Assembly: GCA_037176705.1 (NCBI GenBank) | Contig: CM073891.1 | Coordinates: 53,384,571 to 53,448,570 of the forward strand | DNA: 64,000 nucleotides | Direction: 5' to 3' | Source of the DNA: Molossus alvarezi | Taxonomy: Eukaryota > Chordata > Mammalia > Chiroptera > Molossidae | Shown: piece by piece, positions 34,845 to 47,819 of the stretch | Position numbering within the stretch: the first letter of the stretch is position 1 | How the letters are laid out: the number at the start of each line of letters is the position of its first letter | Translations under genes and position numbers: made by a program | The notes under the pieces: generated by a model | Seen by the model: the letters and a program-made list of their open reading frames with translations, nothing else | Databases searched by the model: none | Told to the model about the DNA's origin: nothing

Positions 34845-36454
34845 GTGGCCAATTGATGTTTTCTCTCATTGATGTTTCTATCTCTCTCTCCCTCTCTCTT
34901 CCTCTCTAACAATCAATAAAGAAAAAATATTTATTTAATAAAGAAATACAAGACCTAGGCATATGCTACCTATACAAGATGCACTTCAGATTGAAAGACA
35001 CACACAAAATGAAAGCTAAGGGAAGGGAAAAGATATTTCATGTAAATGAAAATTAAAAGCAAGCTGAAATAGCACTACTTATATGAGACAAAATAGATTT
35101 TAAAACAAACATTGTAACAAAAGACAAAAAAGAGCAGTTCATAATGATAAAAGGATAAATCCAACAAGAGGATATAATACTTGTAAACATCTACTCATCC
35201 AATGTGGGAGTACCTAAATAGATAAAACAAACATTAACATACCTAAAGGGAGAAATCAATAGTATTACAATGATATAGGGGACGTTTAACACCACATTTA
35301 CATAAATGTATAGGTTATCCAGAGAAAATCAGCAAGGAAATAGTGGCCTTAAATTACACATAACATCAAATGGCCTTAATAGATATTTATAGAACATTAA
35401 CCCCCTAGCAGCAGAATACACATTCTTTTATAATGCACATAAATATTTTCCAGGATAGACCACATATTAGACCACAAACAAGTCTCAGTAAATTACAGAA
35501 GATTGAAATTATATCAAGCATCTTTTCTGATCACAATGGTGTGAAACTGGAAATCAATTACAAAAGGAAAAGTGGAATAAAACAAACATATGGAGGTTAA
35601 ACAGCATGCTAAACAGTAAATGGGTTAACAAACAAATCAACGAAGAAATAAAAAAAAATCTTGAGACAAATGAAAATGAAAAGAATGATGCAAAATCTTT
35701 GGGATGCAACAAAAGCAGTTCTAGCATGGACTTATAGCATTACAGGCTTACCTCCAGAAACAAGAAAAATCTCAAACAATGTAAACTTACAATGAAAGGA
35801 GCTAGAAAAAGAACAACAAAGCCCAAAGTGAGAAGGAATAAAATAATAAATATCAGAATATAAATAAATAGAGGATAAATATAATAAATCAATAATACCA
35901 GGAGCTGATTCTTTGAAAAGATAAACAAAATACATAAACCTTAGCCAGAATACACCAACAAACTGGGCAAACTAGAAGAAATGCATAAATTTCTAGAAAC
36001 ATAATCTTTTAAGATTGAATCAGGAAGAAACAGAAAATATAAACAGACATATTACTAGAAACAAAATTGAATTAGTAATAAAAACTATCCTTATAAGCAA
36101 AGACCCGGACAAGACAGTTTCACTGGTGAATGCTAACAAACATTCAAAGAAGATTAATACATATCCTTCTCAAACTCTTCCAAAACAAATTGAACAGAAA
36201 GGAAAACTTCCAAACTCATTTTATAAGGCCTGAATTACCCAGATACCAAAACCAGACAAGGATTCTACCAGAGAAGAAAATTATTGGCCAATACCCCTGA
36301 TGAACATAAATGTGAAAATCCTAAACAAAATATTAGCGAACTGAATTCAACAATACATTAAAAGGATCATACATCATGCTAAAGTGAGACCTATTTCTGG
36401 GATACAAGGATAGTTTAACATCTATAAAACAGTCAATAAGAAACATCAGATTAG

Positions 36455-36665
36455 CCTGGCCAGTGTGGCTCAGTGGTTGAGCTTCGACCCACGTACTAAG
36501 AGGTTGCCAGTTTGATTCCTGGTCAGGGCACGTGCCCAGGTTGTAGGCCAAATCCCCAGTGGGGGGCATGCAGGAGGTGGCCAATTGATGTTCTCTCTCA
36601 TTGATGTTTCTATCTCTCCCTCTCCCTTCCTCTCTCTCTAAAATCAATAAAGAAAAATTTTTTCA
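36455..36665 (+). mobile_element. Ves-type SINE
   Basis: Head 'cctggccagtgtggctcagt', 'actaagaggttgccagtttg', 'gcatgcaggaggtggccaat', CT-rich tail and an A/T end. Imperfect duplication around acatcagattag / accacattag in old L1 ORF2. Confidence 0.9.
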
Positions 36666-38005
36666 AAACCACCACATTAGCAAAATGAAGGATAAAAATT
36701 ATATGATCAAACTCAATAGATGCAGGATAAGCATTTGACAAAATTCAACATCTAGTTTTGATTAAAATTCTCAACAAAGTGGGCAAAGAGAGAACATACC
36801 TCAACATAATAAAGGCCACATATGACAAACCCACAGTTAAATTCATACATGTTGTTATACTGAAAGATTTTCTTCTATGATCAATAAAAAAACAAGGATG
36901 CCCACTTTCACTCCTTTATTCAACTATAGTATTGAAAATCCTAGTCAGAGCAATTAGGCAAGTAAAAGAAACAAAAGACATTCAAATTAGAAAGGAGGAA
37001 GTAAAACCATTTATTATTTGCCGATGACATGATATTATATATAAAAAACACTAACAATGCCACCAGAAAACTCTTGGAACTAATAAATTAATTTAGTCAA
37101 GTTGCAGGATACAAAATTGATATACAAAAACCTATTGTGTTTCTATACACTAATAAACTATCACAAAGAGAAATTAAGAAACCAATCCCAGGAGATTCCA
37201 AAATGGTGGAGGAGTGAATGGAAGCTACACAGACTGTCTCCCAGTACCAAACTGGAATTACCAATAAAATAAAGACAAATCTTGGGAAAAAGCAACAGAA
37301 AAGCAGCTGGCAAGGATCATATAACCAGGGACAATGACTTGATCCTGGTAGGATTGCAGATGCACAAAAGGGGGGCTGGGAGCCCACAGACAGCAGCGGC
37401 CTTAGCTGTGAGCAGTGACTTCGGGGTTACACTCCCAAGTGGCTCCACAGCCCAGAACCAGGACAGACGCTAAAATAGCCACAGCCACGCACCTTGGGCT
37501 GCAGCAAAGGGAGGGCAGACCGGACTAGAACTATGTGGGGATGCTCAGGATTTTGAGGGCATTCAGAGCTTTTGCTGAGTTGCAGACACAGGATGGTGGA
37601 CATCTTACTCCTTCCCAGGGCTCTGGGGAGAGGCAGTGGCCACTCCCTTGGAGATTCAACCCCACCCAGGTGAGCCATTGAAATGCAAATTGCGGCTCAT
37701 TAACAACCAGTATCTGCCCCACCCTCGGGAAATATGCTTATGCTGAGCACCTGAGGGAGTTGTTCATTCAACTAAGAACCAAAGGCTCTTCAATTAACTG
37801 CCACTAATAGCCACCAGGCAGAAAGCTAGAGGATAACTGACCTGTTCCTGGACTAGCAACTCTAACCAGGAAAGTAAGACTTGACAGTGGTGTTTAACGT
37901 GGGTTCTCCCTCGTGCATCCAAACCCAGGAGAGGGAGCCAAAAACAGAACACCAACACTCACAGGGAAAATCTGGCAGGTTCCAAAGCCCACTGTGATAG
38001 CCAAA

Positions 38006-38913
38006 ATGGTGAAACAAAAAAACAAATGCCAAATGAAAGAACAAGACACCTCTACCGAAGATAAGATAAATGAGGAGCAGATAAACAAGTTAACAGAGAT
38101 AGAATTCAGAGCCATGATCTTGAGGAAGCTCAACAGCATGAGTAAGAATATCAACACTATGAATAAATATATAAAACTGTTGAAAATCAACCAACTAGAA
38201 ATTAAAAACCACCAAGAAGAAATGAAGAATGACATATCAAAAATAAAGAACATATTTGGAAGGTCTAAACAGCAAAGAAGAGGAAGCTGAGGACTGAATC
38301 AGTGAATTAAAAAACAGGGTAGAAAAAATCAACCAATCAGAAAACCAAAAGGAAAAAACAATTAAAAAACAGGAAGACAGAATAAGAGAACTGTGGGAGA
38401 ACTGAAAACATAATAATATTCACATCATCAGAGTCCCTGAAGAAGAAGAAAATGAGCAAGGGTTAAAGAATATAGTTGAAGAAATAGTGATAGAAAACTT
38501 CCCTAATTTGGTGAAAGAAGAAGGCATTCAAGTTCAAGAAGCACAGAGAGCACCAAGTAAGAAGAACCCAAACAGGCCCACACCAAGACACATACTAATT
38601 AAAATGCCAAAACTTAAACACAAAGAGAGAATCCTATAGACAACAAGAGATAAGCAACAAATTACCTACAAAGGAACCCCCATAAGGCTATCAGCTGACT
38701 TCTGAACAGAAACACTATAGGCCAGAAGGGAATGGCATGAAGTAATCAAGGTCATGAAAAACAAGGATCTGAATCCAAGACTACTCTATCCAGCAAGGCT
38801 ATCATTCAAAATAAGTCAAATAAAGAGCTTCCCAGGGAAAAAAAAAAGAAAGGCTAAGGGAATATATTAGCACCAAACCAGCACTGCAAGAAATGTTAAA
38901 AGGACTGCTGTAA
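38006..38913 (+). pseudogene. L1 ORF1 (copy D), broken
   Basis: Encodes an RNA-binding chaperone-like L1 ORF1 protein in the family. The ATG lies in 'ccaaaatggtgaaac'. The coiled-coil region (MILRKLNSMSK and following) is open to about 38290, then frameshifts follow. The C-terminal part with the 'PRLLYPARLSF'-type segment is present, but a frame break and stop codons separate it. Ends near the ACTGCTG-TAA at 38911-38913. Confidence 0.85.
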
Positions 38914-38957
38914 TTAGTAGAAGAAATAGGAAGAAAAATATAATCAAACTAAATAAA

Positions 38958-41900
38958 ATGGCAATAAATAAGTACATATCAATAATCACCTTAAATATAA
39001 ATAGATTGAATGCTCCCATAAACAGACAGAGTACCTGATTGGATAAGAAAGCATGACTCATCTATATGTTGTTTACAAGAGACCCACCTCACAACAAAAG
39101 ACTCACCTAGGTTGAAAGTGAAGAAATTGAAAAAAAACTTCCAAGCAAACAGAAAGAAAAAAAAAGCTGGGGTAGCAATACTCATATCTGATAAAATAGA
39201 TTTCAAAATGAAGGTCATAACTAGAGACAAAGAGGCCACTACATAATATTGAAAGGATCTATCCAACAGGAAGATATAACTTTGATAAACATATATGCAC
39301 CCAATATAGGAGCACCAAAATATGTTAAAAATCTTCTGGAGGACTTCAAAGGAGAAATCGACAGCAATACAATCATATCAGGGGACTTCAACACCCTGCT
39401 GATATCACTGAATAAATCAAATTCTCTGGACAAAAAATTAGCAAGGAAACAGAGACTCTAAATAAATCACTAGACCAAATGAATTTAATAAATATCTACA
39501 GAGAATGATACCTCAAAACTACAGAACTCACATTCTTCTCAAGTGCACATGGGACATTCTCAAAAATAGACCACCTGTTAGGGCACAAATTAATTCCCTA
39601 CAAGTTCAAGAAGATTGAAATCTTATCAAGCATCTTCTCCAATCACAATGGCATGAAATGAGAAATCAATTGTAACAATAACATGCAAAGACATTGGAAC
39701 ATATGGAGGCTAAATAGCATGTTATTAAACAATGAATGGGTTACCATTACATGGAGGCTAAATAGCATGTTATTAAACAATGAATGGGTTACCATGGAGA
39801 TCAAGGAAGAAATTAAAAACTTCCTGGAAACCAATGAAAATGAACACACAACAACACAAAATCTATGGGATGCAGAGAAAGCAGTTTGAGAGGGAAGTTC
39901 ATAACAAACACTACAGACCTACCTCAAGAAACAAGAAAAATTTCTAATACACTATTAAACCTCACAACTTAAAGAACTAGAAAGCAAACAAAAAATAAAA
40001 CCCCAAAGCAGGTAGAAGGAAGGAAATATTAAAGATCAGAGCAGAAATAAATGACATAGAGACCAAAATCAAATTCAAAGAATCAATAAAACAAAGAGCT
40101 GGTTTTTTCAAAATGATAAACAAGATTGATGGACCCTTAGCTAGACTCACCAAGAAACAAAGAGAGAGAACCCAAATACACAAAATCAGAAATGAAAGAG
40201 GAGAAGTGACAACTGACATCACAGAAATACAAAAGATCGTTAACAACTACTATGAACAATTATATGGCAACAAATTCCACAATCTAAGCAAAATGGACAA
40301 ATTTCTATGAACACATAGTCTTCCAAAACTGGACCGGGAAGAGATATAAAACTTGAACAGACCAATAACAACTAAGGAAATTGAAGAGGTAATCAAGACT
40401 CTCTCAGCAAACAAAAAGCCCAGGCCCGGGTGGCTTCATGGGGGAGTTTTACAAACATTCAAATAAGAACTAGCACCCATTCTTCTCTAACTATTTCAAA
40501 AAATTCAAGAAGAAGGAAGACTTCCAAATTTATTTTATGAGGCCAGCATAATTCTAATCCCAAAACCAGAAAAAGACATTACAAAGAAAGAAAACTATAG
40601 GCCAATATCCCTGATGAACATAGACGCCAAAATCCTGAACAAAATACTAGCAAATCGGATCTAGCAATACAACAAAAAAATTATTCACCATGACCAAGTG
40701 GGAATCATCCCAGGGATGCAATGCTGGTACAATATTTGCAAATCAATAAATGTGATACACCACATAAAGAAAATGAAAAATAAAAAACACATGATCATAT
40801 CAATAGATGCTGAAAAAGCATTCGACAAAATCCAGCATCCATTTCTGATAAAAAAGCTCAGAAATCTCTGAATAGAGGGATTATATCTCGACATAATAAA
40901 GACTATATATGAAAGACCTACAGCCAACATCATCCTCAATTGGCAGAAACTAAAAATATTTCCCTTAAGACCAGGAACAAGACAGGGGTGCCCACTTTCG
41001 CCACTCTTATTTAACATAGTACTGGAAGTCTTAGCCAAAGCAATTAGACATGAAGAAAAAATAAAAGGGATCCAAATTGGAAAGGAGGAAGTGAAACTGT
41101 CATTATTTGCAGATGACATGATATTATACATAGAATACCCTAAGGATTCCATCAAAATCTACTAGACTTAATAAATTAATTTGGCAAAGTAGCGGGATAT
41201 AAAATTAAATTCAAGAAATCGACAGCATTCTTATACACCAATGACGAACTCACAGGAAGAAAAACTGAAAAAACAATCCCATTTACCATCACAGCAAAAA
41301 AATTAAGATTCCTAAGAATAAACTTAGCCAAAGAAGTAAAGGACCTCTTTGCAGAAAACTACAGGACATTGAAACAAGAAATAGAGGAAGATATAAAAAA
41401 ATGGAAGCACATACCTTGTTCATGGATTGAAAGAATTAACATGATTAAAATGTCCATATTACTTAAAGCAATCTATAGATTCAATGCAAGCCCCATCAAA
41501 ATACCAATGACATTTCACAGAACTAGAACAAATACTTCAAAAGTTCATAACATCATTAAAATGTCCACATTACTTAAAGCAATCTATATATTCAATGCAA
41601 TCCCCATCAAAATACCAATGACATATTTCACAGAACTGGAACAAATACTTCAAAAGTTAATATGGAACCAAAAAGGACCCCAAATAGCCATACCAATCTT
41701 GAAAAAGAAGGACAAAGTAGATGGGATCACAATACCAGATATCAGGTTATACTACAAAGGTACTGGAATCAAAACAGCCTGGTACTGGCACAAGAACAGG
41801 CATATAGACTAGTGGAACAGAACAGAGAACCCAGAAATTGACCCAAGACATTATGCTCAATAAATATTTGACTAAGGGGGCAAAAGCATACAGTGAAGTA

Positions 41901-42947
41901 AAGAAAGCCTCTTTAATAAATGGTGTTAGGAATATCGGACAGCTATATGCAAAAACATGAAAGTAGACCATCAACTTACACCATATACAAAAATAAACTC
42001 AAAATGGATAAAAGACTTAAATGGTACCTGTGAGTCCATAAAAATTCTAGAAGAAAATATAGGCAACAAAATTTCAGACATCATACACAGCAGAATTTTC
42101 ACTGATACATCAGCTAAGGCAACAGGAACAATAGAAAAAAATGAACACATGGGACTACATCAAACTAAAAAGCTTCTGCACAGCAATAGAAACAACCACC
42201 AAAATGGAAAGGCAACCCACTATATGGGAGAGCATCATTGCCAATGATACATCAGATAAGGGGTTAATTTCCAAAATATATAGAGTGCCCATACAACTCA
42301 ACAAACGTAAGACAAAGAAGCCAATTTAAAAAATGGGTAGAGGAGCTGAATAGACACTTCTCCAAACAGGACAGACAAATGGCCAAGAGACATATGAAGA
42401 AATGCTCAACATCACTAATCATCAGAGAGATGCAAATTAAAACAACAATGAGGTATCACCTCACACCTGTCAGAATGGCTGCCATCAACAAATCATCAAA
42501 CAAGTTTGGCGATGGTGTGGAGAAAAGGGGACTCTAGTACACTGCTGGTGGGAATGCAGACTGGTGCAGCCACTATGGAAAAAACTATGGTGTTACCTCA
42601 AAAAATTAAAAATTGAACTTCCATTTTACCCAGTGATCCCACTTCTAGGAATCTACCCTAAGAAGCCTGAAACACCAATCAGAAAGAATATATGTACCCC
42701 CATGTTTATAGCAGCACTATTTACAATAGCTAAGATCTGGAAACAGCCCAAGTGTCCATCAGTAGACGAATGGATTAAATCAACTGTGGTACATATACAC
42801 AATGGAGTACTCTGCAGCTGTAAGAAAGAACGATCTCTTATCCTTTGAGACGACATGGAGGGACCTGGAAAGTATTATCCTAAGCGAAACAAGCCAAGCA
42901 GAACAAGACAAATACCACACGATCTCACTTATTTGTGGCAATATAAT
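38958..42947 (+). pseudogene. L1 ORF2 (copy D), broken, with internal duplications
   Basis: Endonuclease, reverse transcriptase and C-terminal zinc-knuckle regions appear in order but in many frames. Open pieces include 39249-39461 (with the SGDFNTLL endonuclease motif), 40113-40310, 41369-41812 and 42564-42848. Two direct duplications are visible: 48 bp at 39703-39798 and 111 bp at about 41444-41665. The RT motif region (aspartates of FADDM) is near 41105-41125. It cannot encode a working protein. Confidence 0.87.
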
Positions 42948-43216
42948 GAACATAACAGTCTGAGGAATAAGGTAGTTTCAGAGACGTGTAAGTAGGGTAC
43001 AGACTGACAACCCTCCGTAGAGGGGGTGGTTGGGGTAAAGAAGAGATTAAACCACAGAACTTATATGCATGTACGCATAACCAATGGACATGGACAACAA
43101 AGCCAGGGTTCAGGTGGGTGGGGTGGGGAGGAGGGTGTCAATGGGGTAAAAAAGGAGAAACATCTGTAACAAAAATAAAATAAAAAATGTAAAAAAATAA
43201 AAGAAAATAAAAAATT

Positions 43217-43373
43217 CCCATGAAGATGCTAAAATTAATTAATTAATTAATTAATTAATTAAAGAAAAAAAAGGCATATGGGGGCTAATCTCAAAAGACT
43301 CTGTCACAGGGTGTTCCAGAAATCAGACACTGGCCGGCTAATAAATGGCTCTTATTTGGACTTCAAAAAAAGA
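43217..43373 (+). other. Candidate 3'-transduced segment of copy D
   Basis: Non-L1 sequence between the L1's own A-rich end and the far target-site duplication. It contains an (ATTA)n tract (43240-43261), then unique-looking DNA with an AATAAA at about 43340-43345. About 20 bases later an A-run starts (43365-43373). This is the layout left when an L1 transcript reads through its weak poly(A) signal into a downstream one. Alternatively the last 60 bases could be an LTR scrap. Confidence 0.6.
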
Positions 43374-43470
43374 AAGAAAACAATCCATTTATAATTGCAT
43401 CGAAAAGAATTAAATATCTAGGAATAAATTTAACCAAGGAAGTGAAAGATCTGTAAATAAAAACAAGACC

Positions 43471-43709
43471 TTGCCCTGGCCAGGGTGACTCAGTTGTCCT
43501 ATACATCAAAGGGTTTCAGGTTCAATTCCTTGTCAGGGCACATACCCAGGTTGCAGATTCGGTCCCTAGTCGGGGCACTAGTGGGAGGCAGCTGATTGAT
43601 GTTTCTCTCTCATATTAGTGTTTCTCCCTCTCTCTTCCTCGTCCTTCTTCCTTCTCTAGAATCGATGAAAAACATATCCTTGGGTGAGGATTAAAAAAAG
43701 CAGAAATAC
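43471..43709 (+). mobile_element. Ves-type SINE
   Basis: Head 'ttgccctggccagggtgact', B-box-like 'ggttcaattccttgtcaggg', tail 'tatccttgggtgaggatt'. Duplication aaacaagacc / aaacgagacc at 43461-43470 and 43711-43720. Confidence 0.9.
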
Positions 43710-43972
43710 AAAACGAGACCATGATGAAAGAAATTGAAGAAGACAAAAATAAATGGAAAGATATTATATGCTCATGGATTGTAAGAATTAATATTATTAA
43801 AATGTCTATACTACCCAAAGAAATATATAGATTCAATGCAATCCTTAATTAAATTCAAATGGTATTTTTCACAGAAGTAGAACAATCTGAAAATTTATAT
43901 AAAACCACAAGAGACTGAAAGCCAAAACAATCTTAAGAAAAAAGAACAAAGCTGGAGGCAACAATTTCCCTT

Positions 43973-44195
43973 TTCTTTCTTTTAAAAAAAATTTTTTTTC
44001 TTTATTGACTTTAGAGAGACAGAGAGAGGAAGGGAGACATAGAAACATTGATGAGAGAAAACATTGATCAGCTGCCTCCTGCATGTCCCACATTGGGGAT
44101 CAGGCCCACAACCTGTGCATGTGCCCTGACCAGGAACCAAACCAGGGACCTCTTAGTGCATAGGTCAACGCTCAACCACTGACCACACTGGCCGG
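43973..44195 (-). mobile_element. Ves-type SINE
   Basis: Reverse orientation: T-rich start, GA-rich tract, 'cattgatcagctgcctcctg', head ending 'gaccacactggccggg'. Imperfect duplication gcaacaatttccctt / gcaacctccctta on the two sides. Confidence 0.88.
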
Positions 44196-44934
44196 GCAAC
44201 CTCCCTTATTTCAAACTATACTACAACGCTATAATAATCAAAACCATACAGTATTGTCATAAAAACAAACACATAAATTAATGAAAGAGAATAAAGAGCC
44301 CAGAAATAAACCCACACATATATAGTCAATTAATTTATGACAAGGAAGCCAAGAATATTCAATGGGGAAAAGGTGTTAGGAAAACTGGACAACCACATGC
44401 AAACAAGTTAAACTAGACCAATGTATTACACTATACACAACAGTTAACTCAAAATCAATAAAAGACTTGAATGTAAGACGTAAAACCATAAAACTCCTAG
44501 AAGATAACATAAGGAATAAGCTTCTTGACGTAGAACTTGGTTATGATTTTTTAAATCTGACAGCAAAAGTAAAAAACAACAAAAGGAAAAATAAACAAGT
44601 GGGACTATTTCAAAGTAAAACAAAAGGTCTGCACAGCAAAAATAAAACAAACAAACAACCATCAACAAAATGATAAGGCAACCTACTGAATGGGAGAAAA
44701 CATTTTCCAATTATATGTCTAATACAGGGTTCCTATTCAAAATATATAAAGAACTCATACAATTCAATAGTAAAATAAACCTTCCCATTAAAAAGGGGGG
44801 GATCTGAATACGTATTTTCCACAGAAGACACACAGATGGCCAACATATACATGAAGAGATACTAAACATTACCAATCATCAAGGAAATTCAAATCAAAAT
44901 GATATATAACCTCATGTCTGCTAGACTGGCTGAT

Positions 44935-44970
44935 TTTTGTTGTTGTTGTTGTTGTTGTTGCTGTTGTTTT
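44935..44970 (+). repeat. (TTG)n microsatellite in old L1
   Basis: Nine or so TTG units in the ORF2 C-terminal region of host L1 copy 1. Confidence 0.85.
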
Positions 44971-45776
44971 TAAAGAAAAGAAATAACAAGTGTTGTTAAG
45001 GATTTAAGGAAAGGGAACCCTTGTGGGAATGTAAATTAGTGCAGCCACTATGGAAAACAGTATGGAGGATCCTCAAAAATTAAAAATAGAACTACCAGAT
45101 GGTCCAGCAGTCTATTTCTGGGTATATATCCAAAGAAACAAAAACACTAACTAGACAAGATATATGTAGTCCCATGTTCATTGCTTTGTAATTTACAATA
45201 GCCAAGACATGGAAACAATTTAAGAGTTCATCAATTAATGAACAGATTAAAAATGTGTTATATATATAAACAATGAAATATTATTCAGCTGTAAAAAAAA
45301 ATCTTGCCATTTGCAACAACAAGAATGGACCTTGAGGACATTATGTGAAGTGAAATAAGTCAAAGAAAGACAAATACCATATAATTTCACTTTTATGTGG
45401 AATCTTAAAAAAAAAAAATCAACAACAAAAACCAAGCTCATATATACAGAGAACAGGCTGGAGGTGGCCAGAGCTAGGGGATAGGAGAAATGGGTGAAAG
45501 TGGACAAAAGGTACAAACTTCCAGTTATAAAATAAATAAGTCCTGGGATGTAAGTACAGGATGGTTTCAATACTGTAATAATGTATTGCTTATTTGAAAG
45601 TTACTAAGACAGTAGATATTAAAAGTTATCTCAAGAGAAAAAAAAAATTGGAACTATGTATAATCACACATGTTAACTAGACTTGTGATCATTTTACAAT
45701 GTATATAAATTTGAATTATTATGCTGTACATCTAAAACTAATATAATTTTATTTGTCAATTATACTGACATAAAAT

Positions 45777-47500
45777 TTTTTAAAGCTAAAATAATCTGTA
45801 TTAATATGCATAGGAAGCCAAGTGAAAGGGAAGCATTGCCAGAGCTAGTGTTTCAGGAAATGACTCTAGATTTTGTGTAGTTTGGGTCAGGGGTGGAGAC
45901 TTAGAGATACTGGTTCTCAATGCAAATGCATTACTCACTATGAGGAATTAAAGTCAGTTGTTAAATTTGAAGTATTGTTATCACAGAGATGTACTCAACT
46001 CATTTACTGTTCATGATCACTCAGTGTGGAATATTAAGAATATTAAACCTAAAACAGCCAAGATGTGATGGTGGAAAAGCCTGGGTGGGACCTCAGTAGG
46101 AGATTAAGGCATGTAGAGGGGACATGAGGAATTTTGAAAGAAATGAGGAAATTGAATCTGATGCAGAAAAAGGACCCAAGTTACTCTCCAGTTAAATTGT
46201 GAGGGCTAGTAGGGGATTATATTGCTTGATTTTTATATTCAGTATTATACCCTGGAATCTATTAAAAATAAAGTTCTGGAACACAAGGTAATAAAAATCG
46301 GTCCAGACCACCTAAAAGCAAGCCAGTTGAAGTTGCTAATATCTCCCAGGGCTGAAACTGCAGTACATTGTTGAAAACTTAAGATTTTTGCCCTCTCTGT
46401 AAAAGAGTTTATACTTTTTCAGGGAAGCATCAATGATGGAATGAACAATTAGGTACTTCCTCTTCTGTCAATTTCTTACTTGATAGTTTAATAACTTGCC
46501 TTGGTACCTCCCTTATGTTCAATATATTCAGGAGATTAAAAAATAAGTTATTTTATGTTGGTCAAAATATGATAATCCTGAGCTCCTCATACTTGAAATG
46601 TATGTCTTTTGATAAATACTCAAGCTTTTCTTTGTTGATGTTTTTTAACTTTCTTGCTAATCCTAAGATTCTCTGATTTTTCAGAAGTAAATAAAATGTA
46701 CTGCAAGCTGAAGTCTCCTGAATCCTAAGTCAGTTCTCACCTAATGCCTGGTTACTTGAGAAAGACATTAAGATTAAAAGGTTCAGATTTTTTATTTACT
46801 AACTATTCCTCCTCTGGAGCTTACGCTCTGAATCAATTAATGTCTGTTTCTGAGTAATCTAAACAAGACTTCTGCTCTGGCAAATAAAAGCAAATCAGTA
46901 ATGAGACACTACTACTACTTGCCTAAATTCTGTGAGACATCAAGCTTCCTTTCTGCAGGAGGAGGGTTGTTGATCAGTGGAGGGGGATGTAATATGTGAC
47001 TAACAAATCAGTATCAATGCAAAAATTAGTAATAACTCATGTGGTGGTGGGCAAACTGGAAAATTAGTTGATAAATTCTGTTCAAAAACTTTACAATGTT
47101 GTATCCTATGAATTCTAGAAACATAAACATGCAATCCCCGGGTTACTCACAAGTCAAAGCTTCTTATAAACTGCTCTCATCTAGCCAATTGTTGGGTGGG
47201 TGGAGAAAAGTTGCCAAAAGTCAAATGGAGCTTCCCATCCCCAATATATCTGTTTTACTTAGATCCAACAACAAAACTTCTGGACTTAAAAATAATTCTC
47301 TGTACCCTTGCCAAATATTTGCTGAAGAGTTATAGAATATACTTGTAAAAATAAACAAAGACATTTTCATTTAATGGAGTTGGGGAGCCCTAAGGGGGCA
47401 CTCTCACACATGTACCATTTTTTGCAGCCTAGATAATCAAGAGGAAGAAGGAAGATAAAAATTATTTTGACAAGGGAGGCTATTATTCACATAGAAATTT
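45777..47500. other. Intergenic/intronic gap between the two L1 nests
   Basis: AT-rich, unique-looking. I recognised no exon of FBXL13 and no repeat in it. A 79-residue chance frame at 47096-47335 has no support. Confidence 0.5.
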
Positions 47501-47819
47501 TATATCTTGCTTTAAAAAAAAAAAGAAGGTACTTGTTTTGTTCAAAAATTTGTTTTCTAAGCTCATTAAACTGCCTATCTGTATTTTCTTCTATCTCATT
47601 GAGTTTCTTCAGAACTGCAATCTTGAATTCTCTATCATTTAAATCACATAAATCATGAGTACTTTACCAAAAACACTGAAACTTTAAAAGAATCAAATAG
47701 AAATTCTGGAGATGAAGAACTCAGTAACAGAGATAAAGAATCAACTATCAAGCATAGGGAATAGAGTGGACCAAATGGAGAAAAGGATTAGTGATATCAA
47801 AATGATAGAGTCAGATAAT

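Larger units (their letters stand above)
34069..34935 (+). mobile_element. Ves-type SINE split by a solo LTR
   Basis: SINE head and body at 34069-34196 (gctgggttggtgtggcgcag to 'gcaggaggtggc'). The remaining body and CT-rich tail resume at 34845 ('gtggccaattgatg') and run to an A-rich end near 34935. It lies inside ORF2 of the older L1. Confidence 0.88.
37189..43373 (+). mobile_element. Young near-full-length L1 (copy D), with candidate 3' transduction
   Basis: Starts 'caggagattccaaaatggtg', has an ~815-bp 5'UTR, ORF1 from 38006, ORF2 from 38958 to about 42947, a 3'UTR, and an A-rich stretch at about 43166-43216. It then continues for about 147 bases of non-L1 sequence to a second A-run. Duplication aagaaaccaatcc at 37176-37188 and aagaaaacaatcc at 43374-43386 (one mismatch) brackets everything, and the older L1 resumes on both sides. 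ORF1 and ORF2 are broken by many stops and frameshifts. Confidence 0.9.
31518..45776 (+). mobile_element. Older L1 (host copy 1), split by later insertions
   Basis: An old L1 read in order: 5' end with 'ttcaagatggtggcacagga' (31527), 5'UTR, ORF1 remnants (open piece 33070-33267), a long inter-ORF spacer, ORF2 from about 33978, RT region near 36700-37130, then after a 6-kb interruption the C-terminal ORF2 from 43387, and a 3'UTR ending near 45776. Interruptions: SINE plus solo LTR at 34069-34935, SINE at 36455-36665, young L1 at 37189-43373, SINEs at 43471-43709 and about 43973-44195. All frames are broken. Removing the insertions restores a continuous, collinear old L1. Confidence 0.85.

Noticed and set aside
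43240..43261. (ATTA)n block as a CRISPR or regulatory array
   Set aside because: Simple tetranucleotide microsatellite in a mammalian L1 tail region; no spacers.
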